In this document: in pieces, positions 1-8,363 of the stretch
How the letters are laid out: every line of letters starts with the position of its first letter
Position numbering within the stretch: position 1 is the stretch's first letter
Source: MAG-121220-bin8 sp964433845
GTDB taxonomy: Bacteria; Bacteroidota; Bacteroidia; Flavobacteriales; Flavobacteriaceae
Direction of reading: 5' to 3'
Assembly: GCA_964433845.1 (NCBI GenBank)
Contig: CAYSTA010000013.1
Location: forward strand, 1-36,475
DNA: 36,475 nt
Notes under the pieces: generated by a model
Seen by the model: the letters and a program-made list of their open reading frames with translations, nothing else
What the model was told of the DNA's origin: nothing
Database searches by the model: none
Made by a program: the position numbers and the translations under genes

Positions 1-262
1 GGGCGCTAGAAATTTGAGTGGATCTGACTCTAGTACGAGAGGACCGAGTTGGACTGACCGCTGGTGTATCTGTTGTTCCGCCAGGAGCATTGCAGAGTAG
101 CTATGTCGGGAAAGGATAAGCGCTGAAAGCATATAAGCGCGAAACCTTCCACAAGATGAGATTTCTTTTAAGGGTCGTAGGAGACGACTACGTTGATAGG
201 TCACAGGTGTAAAGGCAGTAATGTCATAGCCGAGTGATACTAATTACCCGTAGGCCTATCGT
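1..262 (+). rRNA. rrl: 23S ribosomal RNA, 3' end (partial)
   Basis: This is the last part of domain VI of 23S rRNA; the gene begins outside the window. The universally conserved sarcin-ricin loop AGTACGAGAGGACC lies at 32-45, and the downstream helices, including the stretch around 195-245 ending in GAGTGATACTAATTACCC, match the order seen in bacterial 23S rRNA. The 3' end is placed at about 262 by comparison with the known end of the E. coli molecule (TACTAATgaaCCGTGAGGC region) and is accurate only to a few bases. The gene is cotranscribed with the 5S gene that follows. Confidence 0.97.
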
Positions 263-390
263 GCAACTTTTTCTTAATATTGTATTTTTTATTTTACTAC
301 TTTTCTTTTTATATCTTGAATTTTAATATGTTAACTTATTGTGTTATCCTTTATAGTATAACAACTCATTGTTTTTTAATGAGAACCTTA

Positions 391-498
391 AGGGTGGTTA
401 TTGCATTAGGGCTCACCTCTTCCCATTTCGAACAGAGAAGTTAAGCCTAATAGCGCAGATGGTACTGCCATTTGGTGGGAGAGTATGTCACCGCCTTC
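391..498 (+). rRNA. rrf: 5S ribosomal RNA
   Basis: The conserved 5S core CCCATTTCGAACAGAGAAGTTAAGCC is visible at about 422-447, followed by the GGTACTGC and TGGGAGAGTA elements of loop E and helix IV. The ends are set by helix I: AGGGTGGT at 391-398 pairs with ACCGCCTT at 490-497. The 128-base spacer from the 23S gene (263-390) is AT-rich and holds no tRNA; a small CTCATT/AATGAG hairpin (365-383) sits just before the 5S gene and might be a processing element. No tRNA follows the 5S gene, so the rRNA operon ends here. Confidence 0.95.
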
Positions 499-502
499 TT
501 CG

Positions 503-537
503 AATCCCAGTCATTTATTTGACTGGGATTTTTTTTT
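503..537 (+). terminator. rRNA operon intrinsic terminator
   Basis: A perfect 10-bp stem, AATCCCAGTC (503-512) with GACTGGGATT (521-530), closes an 8-base loop and runs straight into a T tract (529-537). This is a textbook Rho-independent terminator five bases after the 5S gene. It overlaps the 3' end of the convergent methyltransferase gene, whose stop codon is at 511-513. On the minus strand no T tract follows the hairpin, so it should work mainly for rRNA. Confidence 0.9.
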
Positions 538-1272
538 AAAAACTATTATTAATCTTGATGATTTTTTACTATCAAATGGATTTAAGTTATAATCTCCAAA
601 AATCTCTTGAATTTCTAAATTGGTATTACTTAAATAATTTTTAAAATTATTCAATGATAAGTTATTTACTTTTTCATTAAAATTGTATTGTTTTTTTTTA
701 TCATTAAAAGAAATGTTTTTATTTACATAATCTTTATAGACTCTTCTTTTGATTTTAAATTTGATATTTTTTTTGAATATGATTTCATTTTCTATCAAAT
801 CTTTTTTAACCTTATTTATATTAAAAAAATCTATCACACCAATTCCTCCAGTTTTAAGATTCTTTTCCATTGCATATAATATATCTAAGTCTTTTCTTTT
901 TGTGTTATATCCAAAACTTGTAAATAAGTTAAAAACTGCATCAAACTCTGATTTAAGAGGAATTGCAATATCATGAATTAAAAAATTTAAATTTTTATTT
1001 TCATTTTTTTTTGCTGTTTTAATACTGTTTTTTGATAGATCTATTCCTAAAACTTTATAACCTAGCTTTTCGATCTCTATTGAATGCCTTCCTTTTCCAC
1101 ATGCAGCATCTAATATTTTGGATCCTTTATCTAAATTTAGATATTTTATAATTTTTTTGATAAAACTTTTAGCTTCTTTATGATCTCTATTTTCGTATAG
1201 AATATGGTAATAAGGAGAATCAAACCAATGATTGTATTCATTGTCTGTATCTATATTGAAATTTTTACTCAT
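511..1272 (-). CDS. class I SAM-dependent methyltransferase, unknown substrate
   Basis: Seen: a Rossmann methyltransferase core with the glycine-rich SAM loop ILDAACGKGRHS, followed by the acidic end of strand 2 (VLGIDLS) and a motif-IV region FDAVFNLFTSFGY. The N-terminus carries a WFDSPYYHILYENRDHKEA segment that I recognise from flavobacterial methyltransferases of unknown target. An in-frame TTG exists at 1281, but the ATG at 1272 (MSKNFNIDTDN) is the better start, giving 253 residues. There is no signal peptide, so it should be cytoplasmic. The last codons (SQSNK and stop) are written in the stem-loop of the rRNA terminator. It is divergent from the THUMP methyltransferase, with about 42 bases between the start codons. 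A small-molecule or RNA substrate is equally possible; the family name is secure, the function is not. Confidence 0.85.
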   Translation of the reverse strand: MSKNFNIDTDNEYNHWFDSPYYHILYENRDHKEAKSFIKKIIKYLNLDKGSKILDAACGKGRHSIEIEKLGYKVLGIDLSKNSIKTAKKNENKNLNFLIHDIAIPLKSEFDAVFNLFTSFGYNTKRKDLDILYAMEKNLKTGGIGVIDFFNINKVKKDLIENEIIFKKNIKFKIKRRVYKDYVNKNISFNDKKKQYNFNEKVNNLSLNNFKNYLSNTNLEIQEIFGDYNLNPFDSKKSSRLIIVFKKKSQSNK

Positions 1273-1278
1273 AAACTT

Positions 1279-1286
1279 CAAAATTA
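1279..1286 (-). promoter_or_regulatory. possible -7 promoter box (TAATTTTG)
   Basis: Read on the minus strand this is TAATTTTG, an exact match to the Bacteroidota -7 consensus TAnnTTTG, ending six bases before the ATG at 1272. If used, the methyltransferase mRNA would start at or next to its ATG and be almost leaderless. No TTG -33 element is found at the usual 17-23 base spacing, so a chance match in AT-rich DNA is quite possible. Confidence 0.2.
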
Positions 1287-1314
1287 GAGTATTTTTAAAA
1301 ATTATTTATAAACT

Positions 1315-2481
1315 ATGGTTAATGATTTTAAAATGATTGCTAAAACCTTTTTTGGTTTAGAAAAAATATTAGCAAATGAACTTTTAGATTTAGGTGCAAA
1401 AAAAATAGAAATAGGTGTTAGAAATGTAAGTTTTTTTGGAGATTTAGGATTTTTATATAAATCTAATCTTTTCTTAAGGTCAGCTATTAGAATTTTAAAA
1501 CCTATAAAATCTTTTAAGATTAATAGTCAGAAAGATCTTTATAGTAACATTTTTAATTTTAGTTGGGAGAATTATATTTCTATTGAAAATACTTTTTATA
1601 TAGAATCGGTTATAAATACAGAAATATTTTCTAACTCTCTTTTTGTATCTCAGAGAGTAAAAGATGGAATAGCTGATCGTTTTAGAAAGATGTACAAGAA
1701 AAGACCAAATATTGATAAAGAAAATCCAGATATAAAAATTAATATTCATATTTCCAAAAACACTTGCACTGTTTCGCTTGATTCATCAGGAAAACCACTA
1801 AATCAAAGAGGTTATCGATTACAAACAAACATTGCTCCGGTAAATGAGGTTTTAGCAGCTGGACTAATTATGCTTTCTCAATGGGATTGTCAATCAGATT
1901 TTTTAGATCCAATGTGTGGAAGCGGTACTATTTTAATAGAAGCAGCTATGTATGCCACTAATTATCCTGTTAATGTTAAAAGGGAAAAATTTTCATTTAA
2001 AAATTGGAAAAATTATGATTCTCAATTGTTTGAAATAATAAAAAAATCTGTTTTAAAGAAAGTAAAATCTTTTAATTATAATTTAATGGGATATGATAAA
2101 TCCCCATCAGCTATTATGAAATGTAAAAAAAACATTATTAATTCTGAATTTCAAGATATAATTAATGTCTCTGAAAATAATTTTTTTAATACAAAAAAAA
2201 ATAATGACAATTTTTTACATCTTTTATTTAATCCTCCATATGGTGAACGTTTAACAGTAGATATTAAATCATTTTACAAAAAAATAGGGGATACTCTTAA
2301 AACTAATTATTCTAACTCAAATGCTTGGTTTATAACTTCTAACTTAGAAGCTTTAAAATTTGTTGGACTAAGACCTTCTAGAAAAATAAAATTATATAAT
2401 GGTAAATTAGAAAGCAGATTAGCTAAATATGAAATTTATAGTGGTTCAAAAAAAATTTATAAAGAAAAAAAATCACTCTAA
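1315..2481 (+). CDS. rlmL: THUMP-domain 23S rRNA guanine-N2 methyltransferase (RlmL/YpsC-like)
   Basis: Predicted to methylate the exocyclic N2 of a guanine in 23S rRNA (m2G2445 in E. coli). Seen: an N-terminal ferredoxin-like/THUMP region (about 1-160) opening with KMIAKTFFGLEKIL, then a class I methyltransferase domain with SAM motif LDPMCGSGTILIEAA (residues 197-211) and the N2-guanine/N6-adenine signature NPPYGERL (306-313). At 388 residues it is the short single-domain form; E. coli RlmL is about 700 residues because it is fused to RlmK, which is absent here. No signal peptide. The stop codon overlaps that of the convergent DUF6048 gene by four bases (2478-2481). The family is certain; the exact target base is inferred. 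Confidence 0.88.
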   Translation: MVNDFKMIAKTFFGLEKILANELLDLGAKKIEIGVRNVSFFGDLGFLYKSNLFLRSAIRILKPIKSFKINSQKDLYSNIFNFSWENYISIENTFYIESVINTEIFSNSLFVSQRVKDGIADRFRKMYKKRPNIDKENPDIKINIHISKNTCTVSLDSSGKPLNQRGYRLQTNIAPVNEVLAAGLIMLSQWDCQSDFLDPMCGSGTILIEAAMYATNYPVNVKREKFSFKNWKNYDSQLFEIIKKSVLKKVKSFNYNLMGYDKSPSAIMKCKKNIINSEFQDIINVSENNFFNTKKNNDNFLHLLFNPPYGERLTVDIKSFYKKIGDTLKTNYSNSNAWFITSNLEALKFVGLRPSRKIKLYNGKLESRLAKYEIYSGSKKIYKEKKSL

Positions 2482-3194
2482 TTTTTTTTATTTTTTTTAA
2501 ATATAGGTATCTGATAAAAAATTGAATAAGTAATACCAACTCCAAAATTATTTTCTTCTAATACTTTATTAAATCCAGGTATATATAGATTACTAAAATT
2601 TTCAGGACTTTTTTGGTTTAATAGTCTATTTAGTCTTAAACTTATACCCATATAGGTATTTTTTAGAATTTCAGCATTGAAACCTAATACTAATTCAAAC
2701 CAACTAGCTGTCAGATCTTTAAAATCAGTAATACTATTTACATTATTTTGATCCCAATAATGATCCAAATCATAGATAGTATAGGAATTTAGTTTTTGAT
2801 TAAATTTTGCAATACCATACCTAAAGCCAACATATATTTCATTATCTAATCCTTTTCTATTATTGTATACATTATAATTAACACCCAATTTTAAAAAGTT
2901 CCCATCAGTATCAAAATCTAAAACTTCATTAATTGTTTTTTTTTCTTCACTTCCAAATTCAGCAGCTATAAATAACCTATCAAGAATTCTATAATCTCCA
3001 GTTAATACTAAGCCTTTATAATTTGATTCAGTTAGCATTCTAATTTGTTTACTAATATCTAAACCTATTTTTATTCCATATGTAGTTTTTGTTGGAATGC
3101 TATCTAATTCAATGTCTTCTTGTGAGAAACTTGTTATACTACAAGCTATAAATAATATATTAATGAAATATTTTAACATGTATAACTTTTTCAT
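2478..3194 (-). CDS. DUF6048 family outer-membrane-like protein
   Basis: Seen: an N-terminal signal peptide (about residues 1-24, ending SITSFSQ before an acidic mature start), then about 210 residues of alternating hydrophobic/polar strands with frequent Gly-Tyr-Asn turns and aromatic ends, ending GVGITYSIFYQIPIF plus a basic tail. That pattern fits a small outer-membrane beta-barrel. I recognise the family as DUF6048, which in flavobacteria follows a DUF6452 lipoprotein and rlmD, as here. The ATG at 3194 overlaps the upstream gene by 35 bases; a second ATG at 3179 would cut this to 20 and still leave a good signal peptide. Overlapping frames imply translational coupling with the lipoprotein. 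The function is unknown. Confidence 0.75.
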   Translation of the reverse strand: MKKLYMLKYFINILFIACSITSFSQEDIELDSIPTKTTYGIKIGLDISKQIRMLTESNYKGLVLTGDYRILDRLFIAAEFGSEEKKTINEVLDFDTDGNFLKLGVNYNVYNNRKGLDNEIYVGFRYGIAKFNQKLNSYTIYDLDHYWDQNNVNSITDFKDLTASWFELVLGFNAEILKNTYMGISLRLNRLLNQKSPENFSNLYIPGFNKVLEENNFGVGITYSIFYQIPIFKKNKKN

Positions 3195-3642
3195 CTTTAA
3201 CTGCTGAATTCATTATTTCTGATTTAATAATCCAATTAATATTGTCGTTTTCAATAACAATTTGATTTAAATCATAGTTTGAAAAATAACCACATGCTCT
3301 ACTTATATAAATATGATTATATTGATAGTTAATTAATATGTTATCATTATTACCTGAATTATCTACATTTTCTTTAAAATCTTTTACAAAAGAATAGCTA
3401 GTTATTTTTTCTAGGTTTTTTAATGGTACAGCAATTGAATCAGTTGTTTTAAATTGATAAATTTTTTCATTATTAGATCCTTGGATTTTAAGATTTGTAA
3501 CCTCCTTTTTTAGACCTGAAGATTCATCATAAAAAACAATGATAAGTTTTGGAGTATCAGGAATTGATGTTAGACATATGTCATCTGGTTCACATGATAG
3601 AATTATACAGCTTATAAAAAATAGGATTATGCTTTTTTTCAA
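3160..3642 (-). CDS. DUF6452 family lipoprotein (TTG start)
   Basis: Seen: a signal peptide with lipobox IILSC, lipidated Cys expected at residue 17, followed by EPDD (acidic residues after the Cys favour export to the surface or outer membrane in Bacteroidota). The 160-residue product otherwise has no motif I can assign; it looks like a small beta-rich domain. I recognise the arrangement as the DUF6452 protein usually found between rlmD and DUF6048. The only start that gives the signal peptide is TTG at 3642; no ATG or GTG lies nearby in frame. It begins 13 bases after the rlmD stop and overlaps the DUF6048 gene, so rlmD, this gene and DUF6048 should form one operon. The role is unknown; an envelope partner of the DUF6048 protein is the natural guess. 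Confidence 0.75.
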   Translation of the reverse strand: MKKSIILFFISCIILSCEPDDICLTSIPDTPKLIIVFYDESSGLKKEVTNLKIQGSNNEKIYQFKTTDSIAVPLKNLEKITSYSFVKDFKENVDNSGNNDNILINYQYNHIYISRACGYFSNYDLNQIVIENDNINWIIKSEIMNSAVKDEKVIHVKIFH

Positions 3643-3655
3643 TTTTATAAAATAA

Positions 3656-5056
3656 CTAATTATTAATTTTCAAAAGTACAACATTTTCTACATGATCGGT
3701 GTGAGGAAACATGTCTACAGGTTGTATTTTTTTAATAGTATACTTTTCTTGGAATTTTTCTAAGTCTCTTAATTGAGTAGATGGGTTACAGCTCACATAT
3801 ATAATTAAATTAGTCTCTAACTTTAAGATTTCTTTAATTACATTTTTGTGCATCCCATCTCTAGGAGGATCAGTTATAATTAAATCGGGATTACCATGTT
3901 TTTTTACAAACTTTGAAGTAAAAATGTTTTTTATATCTCCAACTTCAAATTCTACATTGTTTATTTTATTTTCAATCGCACTTTTTTTAGCTGATTGGAC
4001 AGCTTCTTTAATGCTTTCAATTCCAATTACTTTTTTTGCATTTTTTGAAATGAATTGGGATATAGTGCCTAAACCTGAATATAAGTCATACACTATTTCA
4101 TTTCCTTTTAAATTTGCTAGTTTTTTAACGGTTTTATAAAGTTTAGTTGTTTGATTAATATTTGTTTGAAAGAAAGACTTAGGATAGATCTTAAAATTCA
4201 ATTTATCTATAGTTTCTGTTATAAATTTTTCTCCATAAAATAATTTAACATCTCTATCATATATTGAATCATTTTCTTTGTTATTAATCACGTATTGAAT
4301 AGACTTGATTTCAGGAAATGAAACTTTTATGTGGTTAAGTATTGATTTAATATTTTCTGTATTTTTTTCAAAAAATTGAATTATAACCATAAATTCATTT
4401 AAGCTAGTACTTCTTATCATTAAATTTCTTAATAACCCCCTTTTATATCTAGAATTATAAAATGAAAAATCATTTTTAATAGCATATTCCTTTATTGATA
4501 ATCTAATTTTGTTTGAAGGATCAGATTGTAAATGACAATTATTAATATCTACTACTTTATCCCACATACCAGATATATGAAAACCAATCCCTCTTCTTTC
4601 AATTCCTTTTTTATTGCTATTGATTTCTTTATTTGTAAGCCAACGGTTTTCAGTAAATGAGAATTCTAATTTATTTCTATAAAAATACTCTTCATTACAT
4701 TTTATTATTGGATTAACTTCTATACTATTAAATATTTTTTTAAATGAGTGTCTTATTTTGTTTTCTTTAAATTGAGTTTGTGAATCATAGATCATATTTT
4801 GCCATTTACAACCCCCACAAGTACCAAAATGTTCACATTTTGGTTCGACTCTTAATTTAGAGTAAGAATGGTATTTAGTTATATTACCTAAAAAATATTT
4901 TTTCTTTTTTTTATATGTTTTTATATCAACAATATCCCCTGGAACTCCATTTTTAAGCATTATTACAATTCCTTCAGAATTTTTAGCTATTGATTGTCCT
5001 TTTGAACCAATATCTATAATTTCAACAGAATTGAATATTTTTATTTTTTTTGACAC
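3656..5056 (-). CDS. rlmD: 23S rRNA (uracil-C5)-methyltransferase RlmD
   Basis: Makes m5U1939 in 23S rRNA using SAM. Seen: an N-terminal TRAM/OB RNA-binding domain (about 8-62); four cysteines placed as in the RlmD 4Fe-4S site (C74, C80, C83 in KCEHFGTCGGC, and C174 in NNCHLQ); SAM motif DLYSGLGTISQF; TDPPRDGMH; catalytic nucleophile C423 in YVSCNPST and the general base E457 in DHVEN. All key residues are intact and the length (466) is normal. The start is GTG at 5056, because the in-frame stop TAA lies only 12 bases upstream and no ATG intervenes. It heads the operon with the DUF6452 and DUF6048 genes. RlmCD/TrmA paralogs are alternatives in theory, but the Fe-S cysteines and domain order support RlmD. 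Confidence 0.93.
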   Translation of the reverse strand: MSKKIKIFNSVEIIDIGSKGQSIAKNSEGIVIMLKNGVPGDIVDIKTYKKKKKYFLGNITKYHSYSKLRVEPKCEHFGTCGGCKWQNMIYDSQTQFKENKIRHSFKKIFNSIEVNPIIKCNEEYFYRNKLEFSFTENRWLTNKEINSNKKGIERRGIGFHISGMWDKVVDINNCHLQSDPSNKIRLSIKEYAIKNDFSFYNSRYKRGLLRNLMIRSTSLNEFMVIIQFFEKNTENIKSILNHIKVSFPEIKSIQYVINNKENDSIYDRDVKLFYGEKFITETIDKLNFKIYPKSFFQTNINQTTKLYKTVKKLANLKGNEIVYDLYSGLGTISQFISKNAKKVIGIESIKEAVQSAKKSAIENKINNVEFEVGDIKNIFTSKFVKKHGNPDLIITDPPRDGMHKNVIKEILKLETNLIIYVSCNPSTQLRDLEKFQEKYTIKKIQPVDMFPHTDHVENVVLLKINN

Positions 5057-5126
5057 TTCGCTAAGTTAAAATGAAAAAATCGATATTATTAATTATATTT
5101 ATGTAATTCCAAAAAACTTATATATT

Positions 5127-8100
5127 ATGAATTTTTCTTTAAGATACACCCTGGCTTTTATTTTAACATTATTTTTTACATTCTCACATTCTCAAAAAAC
5201 TAAAAAAGATACAAGTAATGAAGCTTCTTTATACTCTGGACTAAAGTTTAGAAGTATTGGTCCTGCATTTATGTCTGGAAGGATAGCAGACATTGCAATT
5301 AATCCATCAAATGAAAATGAATGGTACGTTGCAGTTGGTTCAGGTGGCGTATGGAAAACTTCTAATTCAGGCACTACATGGATACCCTTAACAGATGACC
5401 AATCTTTTTATTCTACAGGAAGCATTACTATTGACCCAAATAATAATACTACTATTTGGCTTGGAACAGGAGAAAATGTAGGTGGAAGACATGTTGGTAT
5501 TGGTAAAGGAGTTTATGTGTCATACAATGGAGGTAAAACATGGGAAAATAAAGGTCTTAAAAAATCAGAACATATTTCTAAAATTATAGTAAATGGAGAT
5601 GATTCAAATACTATATTAGTTGCTTCTCAAGGTCCATTATGGTCATCAGGAGGGCAAAGAGGTCTTTATAAAACAACTGACGGGGGAAAAAATTGGAGAT
5701 CTGTTTTGAATGTAAATAAATGGACTGGTGTTACAGATATTGTTGTTGATAATAGAGATCAGAATATTATTTATGCAGCCACATGGCAAAGACACAGAAA
5801 TGTAGCAGCTTATATGGGAGGAGGACCTGGAACCAAAATTTATAAAAGTAATGATGGTGGAGATACATGGAAACAATTAAAAGTAGGATTGCCTAGTGGA
5901 AATCTGGGTAAAATAGGTTTGGCTATTTCTGAGATTAATCCAGATATTTTATATGCCGCAATTGAATTGGATCGTCGCAAAGGAGCAGTTTATAGATCCT
6001 CGGATGGAGGAGAAAGTTGGAAAAAAATGTCAGATACAGTTTCCGGGGCAACAGGCCCACATTATTATCAGGAATTAGTTGCATCTCCTCATGTTTTAGA
6101 TAAAATTTATTTAATGGATGTTAGAGTCCAAGTTTCAGACGATGGAGGAAAGACATTTTATAGAATGAGTGAAAAAGACAAACATTCTGATAATCATTCT
6201 ATGACTTTTAAAAAAAGTGATCCGAATTATTTGCTTGTTGGAACAGATGGCGGTATTTATGAATCTTTTGATGATACCAAAACATGGAAGTTTATAAATA
6301 ATCTTCCATTAACTCAATTTTATAAGCTTGCTGTTGATGATTCATATCCATTTTATAATATTTTTGGAGGAACTCAAGATAATAATACTCAAGGTGGTCC
6401 TAGTAGAACATTTCGATCAAATGGAATTACAAATAGTGACTGGTTTGTTCTTTTAGGAGGCGATGGTCATCAACCAGCAACAGAACCAGGAAATCCGGAT
6501 ATAGTATATGCACAATCTCAGCAAGGAAATATTCATAGAGTTGATAGAACAACTGGTGAAGCAGTATTTATAAAGCCTTATTCAGGATTAGATGAACAAT
6601 ATGAAAGATTTAATTGGGACTCCCCAATACTTGTTAGTTCACACGATCCAAAACGTTTATATTTTGGATCCCAAAGAGTGTGGAGATCTAATGATAGAGG
6701 TGATAGTTGGACTGCCATATCAGGAGATTTAACTCTAAACCAAGAAAGACTATCACTACCAATTATGGGAAGGGTGCAAAGTTGGGACTCAGCTTGGGAT
6801 GTCTACGCAATGTCAACCTATAATACAATTACATCACTTTCAGAATCCCCAATAAATGAAAATCATATTTACGCTGGAACGGATGATGGTTTAATTCATT
6901 ATACCAAAAATAACGGTAACGAATGGGTTACTATGTCTGCTGATAAATTACCAAATCTTCCTAAGACTTCATTTGTAAATGATATAAAAGCTGACTTGCA
7001 TGATATAAATACAGTTTATGTTGCTTTAGATAATCACAAGTTTGGAGATTATAGTCCATATTTATATAAAAGTGAAAATGGTGGTAAGTCTTGGAAGTCC
7101 ATTGTTAATGGATTACCTATTGAAACTCTTGTGTGGAGGATTGTACAAGATCATATAGATCCTAATCTATTATTTTTAGCTACTGAATATGGTTTATATT
7201 TTTCAAATAATCAAGGTGAAAAATGGATCAAATTTTCAAATGGTTTGCCAACGATTTCTATAAGAGATTTAGCAATTCAAAAAAGAGAAAATGATTTAGT
7301 TTTAGCAACTTTTGGTCGAAGCTTTTATGTTCTTGACGATTATTCATCTCTAAGAAATATTAATTCAGAAACAAGTAAAGATTTTATATTATTTGATACT
7401 AAGGAAGCTCTCCAGTATAACCCTGTTAGATCAGGATCTGCAAGTCAGGGAGCATCATATTTTAGGTCAAAAAATCCACCTTACGGTGCTATTTTTACTT
7501 ATAATCTTCCAAAAGCTTATGAAACTTTAAAATCAAAAAGAAAAAAGAATGAAGCTAAATTAAATAAAGAAAACAAGGATGTCTCATTTCCTGGCTGGAC
7601 TAAACTTGATGAAGAAATAAACGAAAAGCCTTCCAAGATTATACTTGAAATAGTTGATAAAAATGGATTAATTGTTGAAAGAATAAATGGAACCACAAAA
7701 AAAGGTATTAATAGAGTTTCTTGGGCTTTGACAAAACCTATACTTTCGATAATTAAATCAAGTTCAGGAATTACTTATCCACGTTCAATTCCTGTTAATC
7801 CTGGAACCTATGGTGTAAGATTAATGGAACTAAAAGATGGTAAGTACAATTTAGTTGCTTCTGAAAAAAAATTTCAAGTAAAGAAAATTAGAGAAAATGT
7901 ATTAAAAAATCCTTTATCAGATCAAATTGAGAAGTTAGTTTCAGATTTTATCGAATTTGATAAAGAATACACATTAATTTTAGATCAATATGTTAAAGCA
8001 AAGAAAAAAATGTCAAAATATGAACAAGCAATAAGATACGCCGACGAAATAAGTACAAATTTATATTCTGAATTAAAAGAGTTGGATGATCAAATGAATC

Positions 8101-8363
8101 TTATAGATTCTTTAATTTATGGCAATAAGTCTAAAAGAGAAATAATGGAAAAGGATAACCCAACAATATCTGAAAGAATTTCAGTTGCACTCAGAGGCTT
8201 TTCTGGAAATTCGTATGGTCCAACTAAACATCATCTAGGTAGTTTTGAAATTGCTAAAAGACAATGGAATGAAATGAAACCTCTAATTGTAGAATTTAAT
8301 AATAAGGTTGATGATAAAATTCAACTTTTAGAAGGTATGGGGTCACCTAAAATTATTGACTAG
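5127..8363 (+). CDS. exported VPS10/BNR Asp-box beta-propeller protein
   Basis: Seen: a signal peptide (about residues 1-22, ending FSHSQ), then some 740 residues containing about ten Asp-box turns (for example SNSGTTW, SYNGGKTW, TDGGKNW, SNDGGDTW, SSDGGESW, SDDGGKTF, SNDRGDSW, SENGGKSW, SNNQGEKW). This is the repeat of sialidase, sortilin/VPS10 and photosynthesis-stability-factor propellers, here probably two propellers. The last 200 residues are Lys/Glu-rich and partly helical (about 955-1040), and no type IX sorting domain is visible. Flavobacterial homologs are often annotated as glycosyl hydrolases, but I see no convincing sialidase active-site set, so binding or scaffold roles are as likely. 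A near match to the -7 box (TATATTTA, 5094-5101) lies upstream. Its stop overlaps the convergent DUF3810 gene by 11 bases. Confidence 0.85.
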   Translation: MNFSLRYTLAFILTLFFTFSHSQKTKKDTSNEASLYSGLKFRSIGPAFMSGRIADIAINPSNENEWYVAVGSGGVWKTSNSGTTWIPLTDDQSFYSTGSITIDPNNNTTIWLGTGENVGGRHVGIGKGVYVSYNGGKTWENKGLKKSEHISKIIVNGDDSNTILVASQGPLWSSGGQRGLYKTTDGGKNWRSVLNVNKWTGVTDIVVDNRDQNIIYAATWQRHRNVAAYMGGGPGTKIYKSNDGGDTWKQLKVGLPSGNLGKIGLAISEINPDILYAAIELDRRKGAVYRSSDGGESWKKMSDTVSGATGPHYYQELVASPHVLDKIYLMDVRVQVSDDGGKTFYRMSEKDKHSDNHSMTFKKSDPNYLLVGTDGGIYESFDDTKTWKFINNLPLTQFYKLAVDDSYPFYNIFGGTQDNNTQGGPSRTFRSNGITNSDWFVLLGGDGHQPATEPGNPDIVYAQSQQGNIHRVDRTTGEAVFIKPYSGLDEQYERFNWDSPILVSSHDPKRLYFGSQRVWRSNDRGDSWTAISGDLTLNQERLSLPIMGRVQSWDSAWDVYAMSTYNTITSLSESPINENHIYAGTDDGLIHYTKNNGNEWVTMSADKLPNLPKTSFVNDIKADLHDINTVYVALDNHKFGDYSPYLYKSENGGKSWKSIVNGLPIETLVWRIVQDHIDPNLLFLATEYGLYFSNNQGEKWIKFSNGLPTISIRDLAIQKRENDLVLATFGRSFYVLDDYSSLRNINSETSKDFILFDTKEALQYNPVRSGSASQGASYFRSKNPPYGAIFTYNLPKAYETLKSKRKKNEAKLNKENKDVSFPGWTKLDEEINEKPSKIILEIVDKNGLIVERINGTTKKGINRVSWALTKPILSIIKSSSGITYPRSIPVNPGTYGVRLMELKDGKYNLVASEKKFQVKKIRENVLKNPLSDQIEKLVSDFIEFDKEYTLILDQYVKAKKKMSKYEQAIRYADEISTNLYSELKELDDQMNLIDSLIYGNKSKREIMEKDNPTISERISVALRGFSGNSYGPTKHHLGSFEIAKRQWNEMKPLIVEFNNKVDDKIQLLEGMGSPKIID

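Noticed and set aside
263..390. tRNA in the 23S-5S spacer or after the 5S gene
   Set aside because: No GTTCRANYC T-arm or matching acceptor stem is present; the spacer is plain AT-rich sequence with one small hairpin.
688..976. Plus-strand open frames opposite the first methyltransferase gene
   Set aside because: They are Phe/Ile/Lys-rich low-complexity translations of the antisense strand of a clear methyltransferase gene, with no family-like motif.
5127..8363. Calling the Asp-box protein a sialidase
   Set aside because: Asp-boxes mark propeller fold only; the Arg triad and nucleophilic Tyr of sialidases could not be identified.
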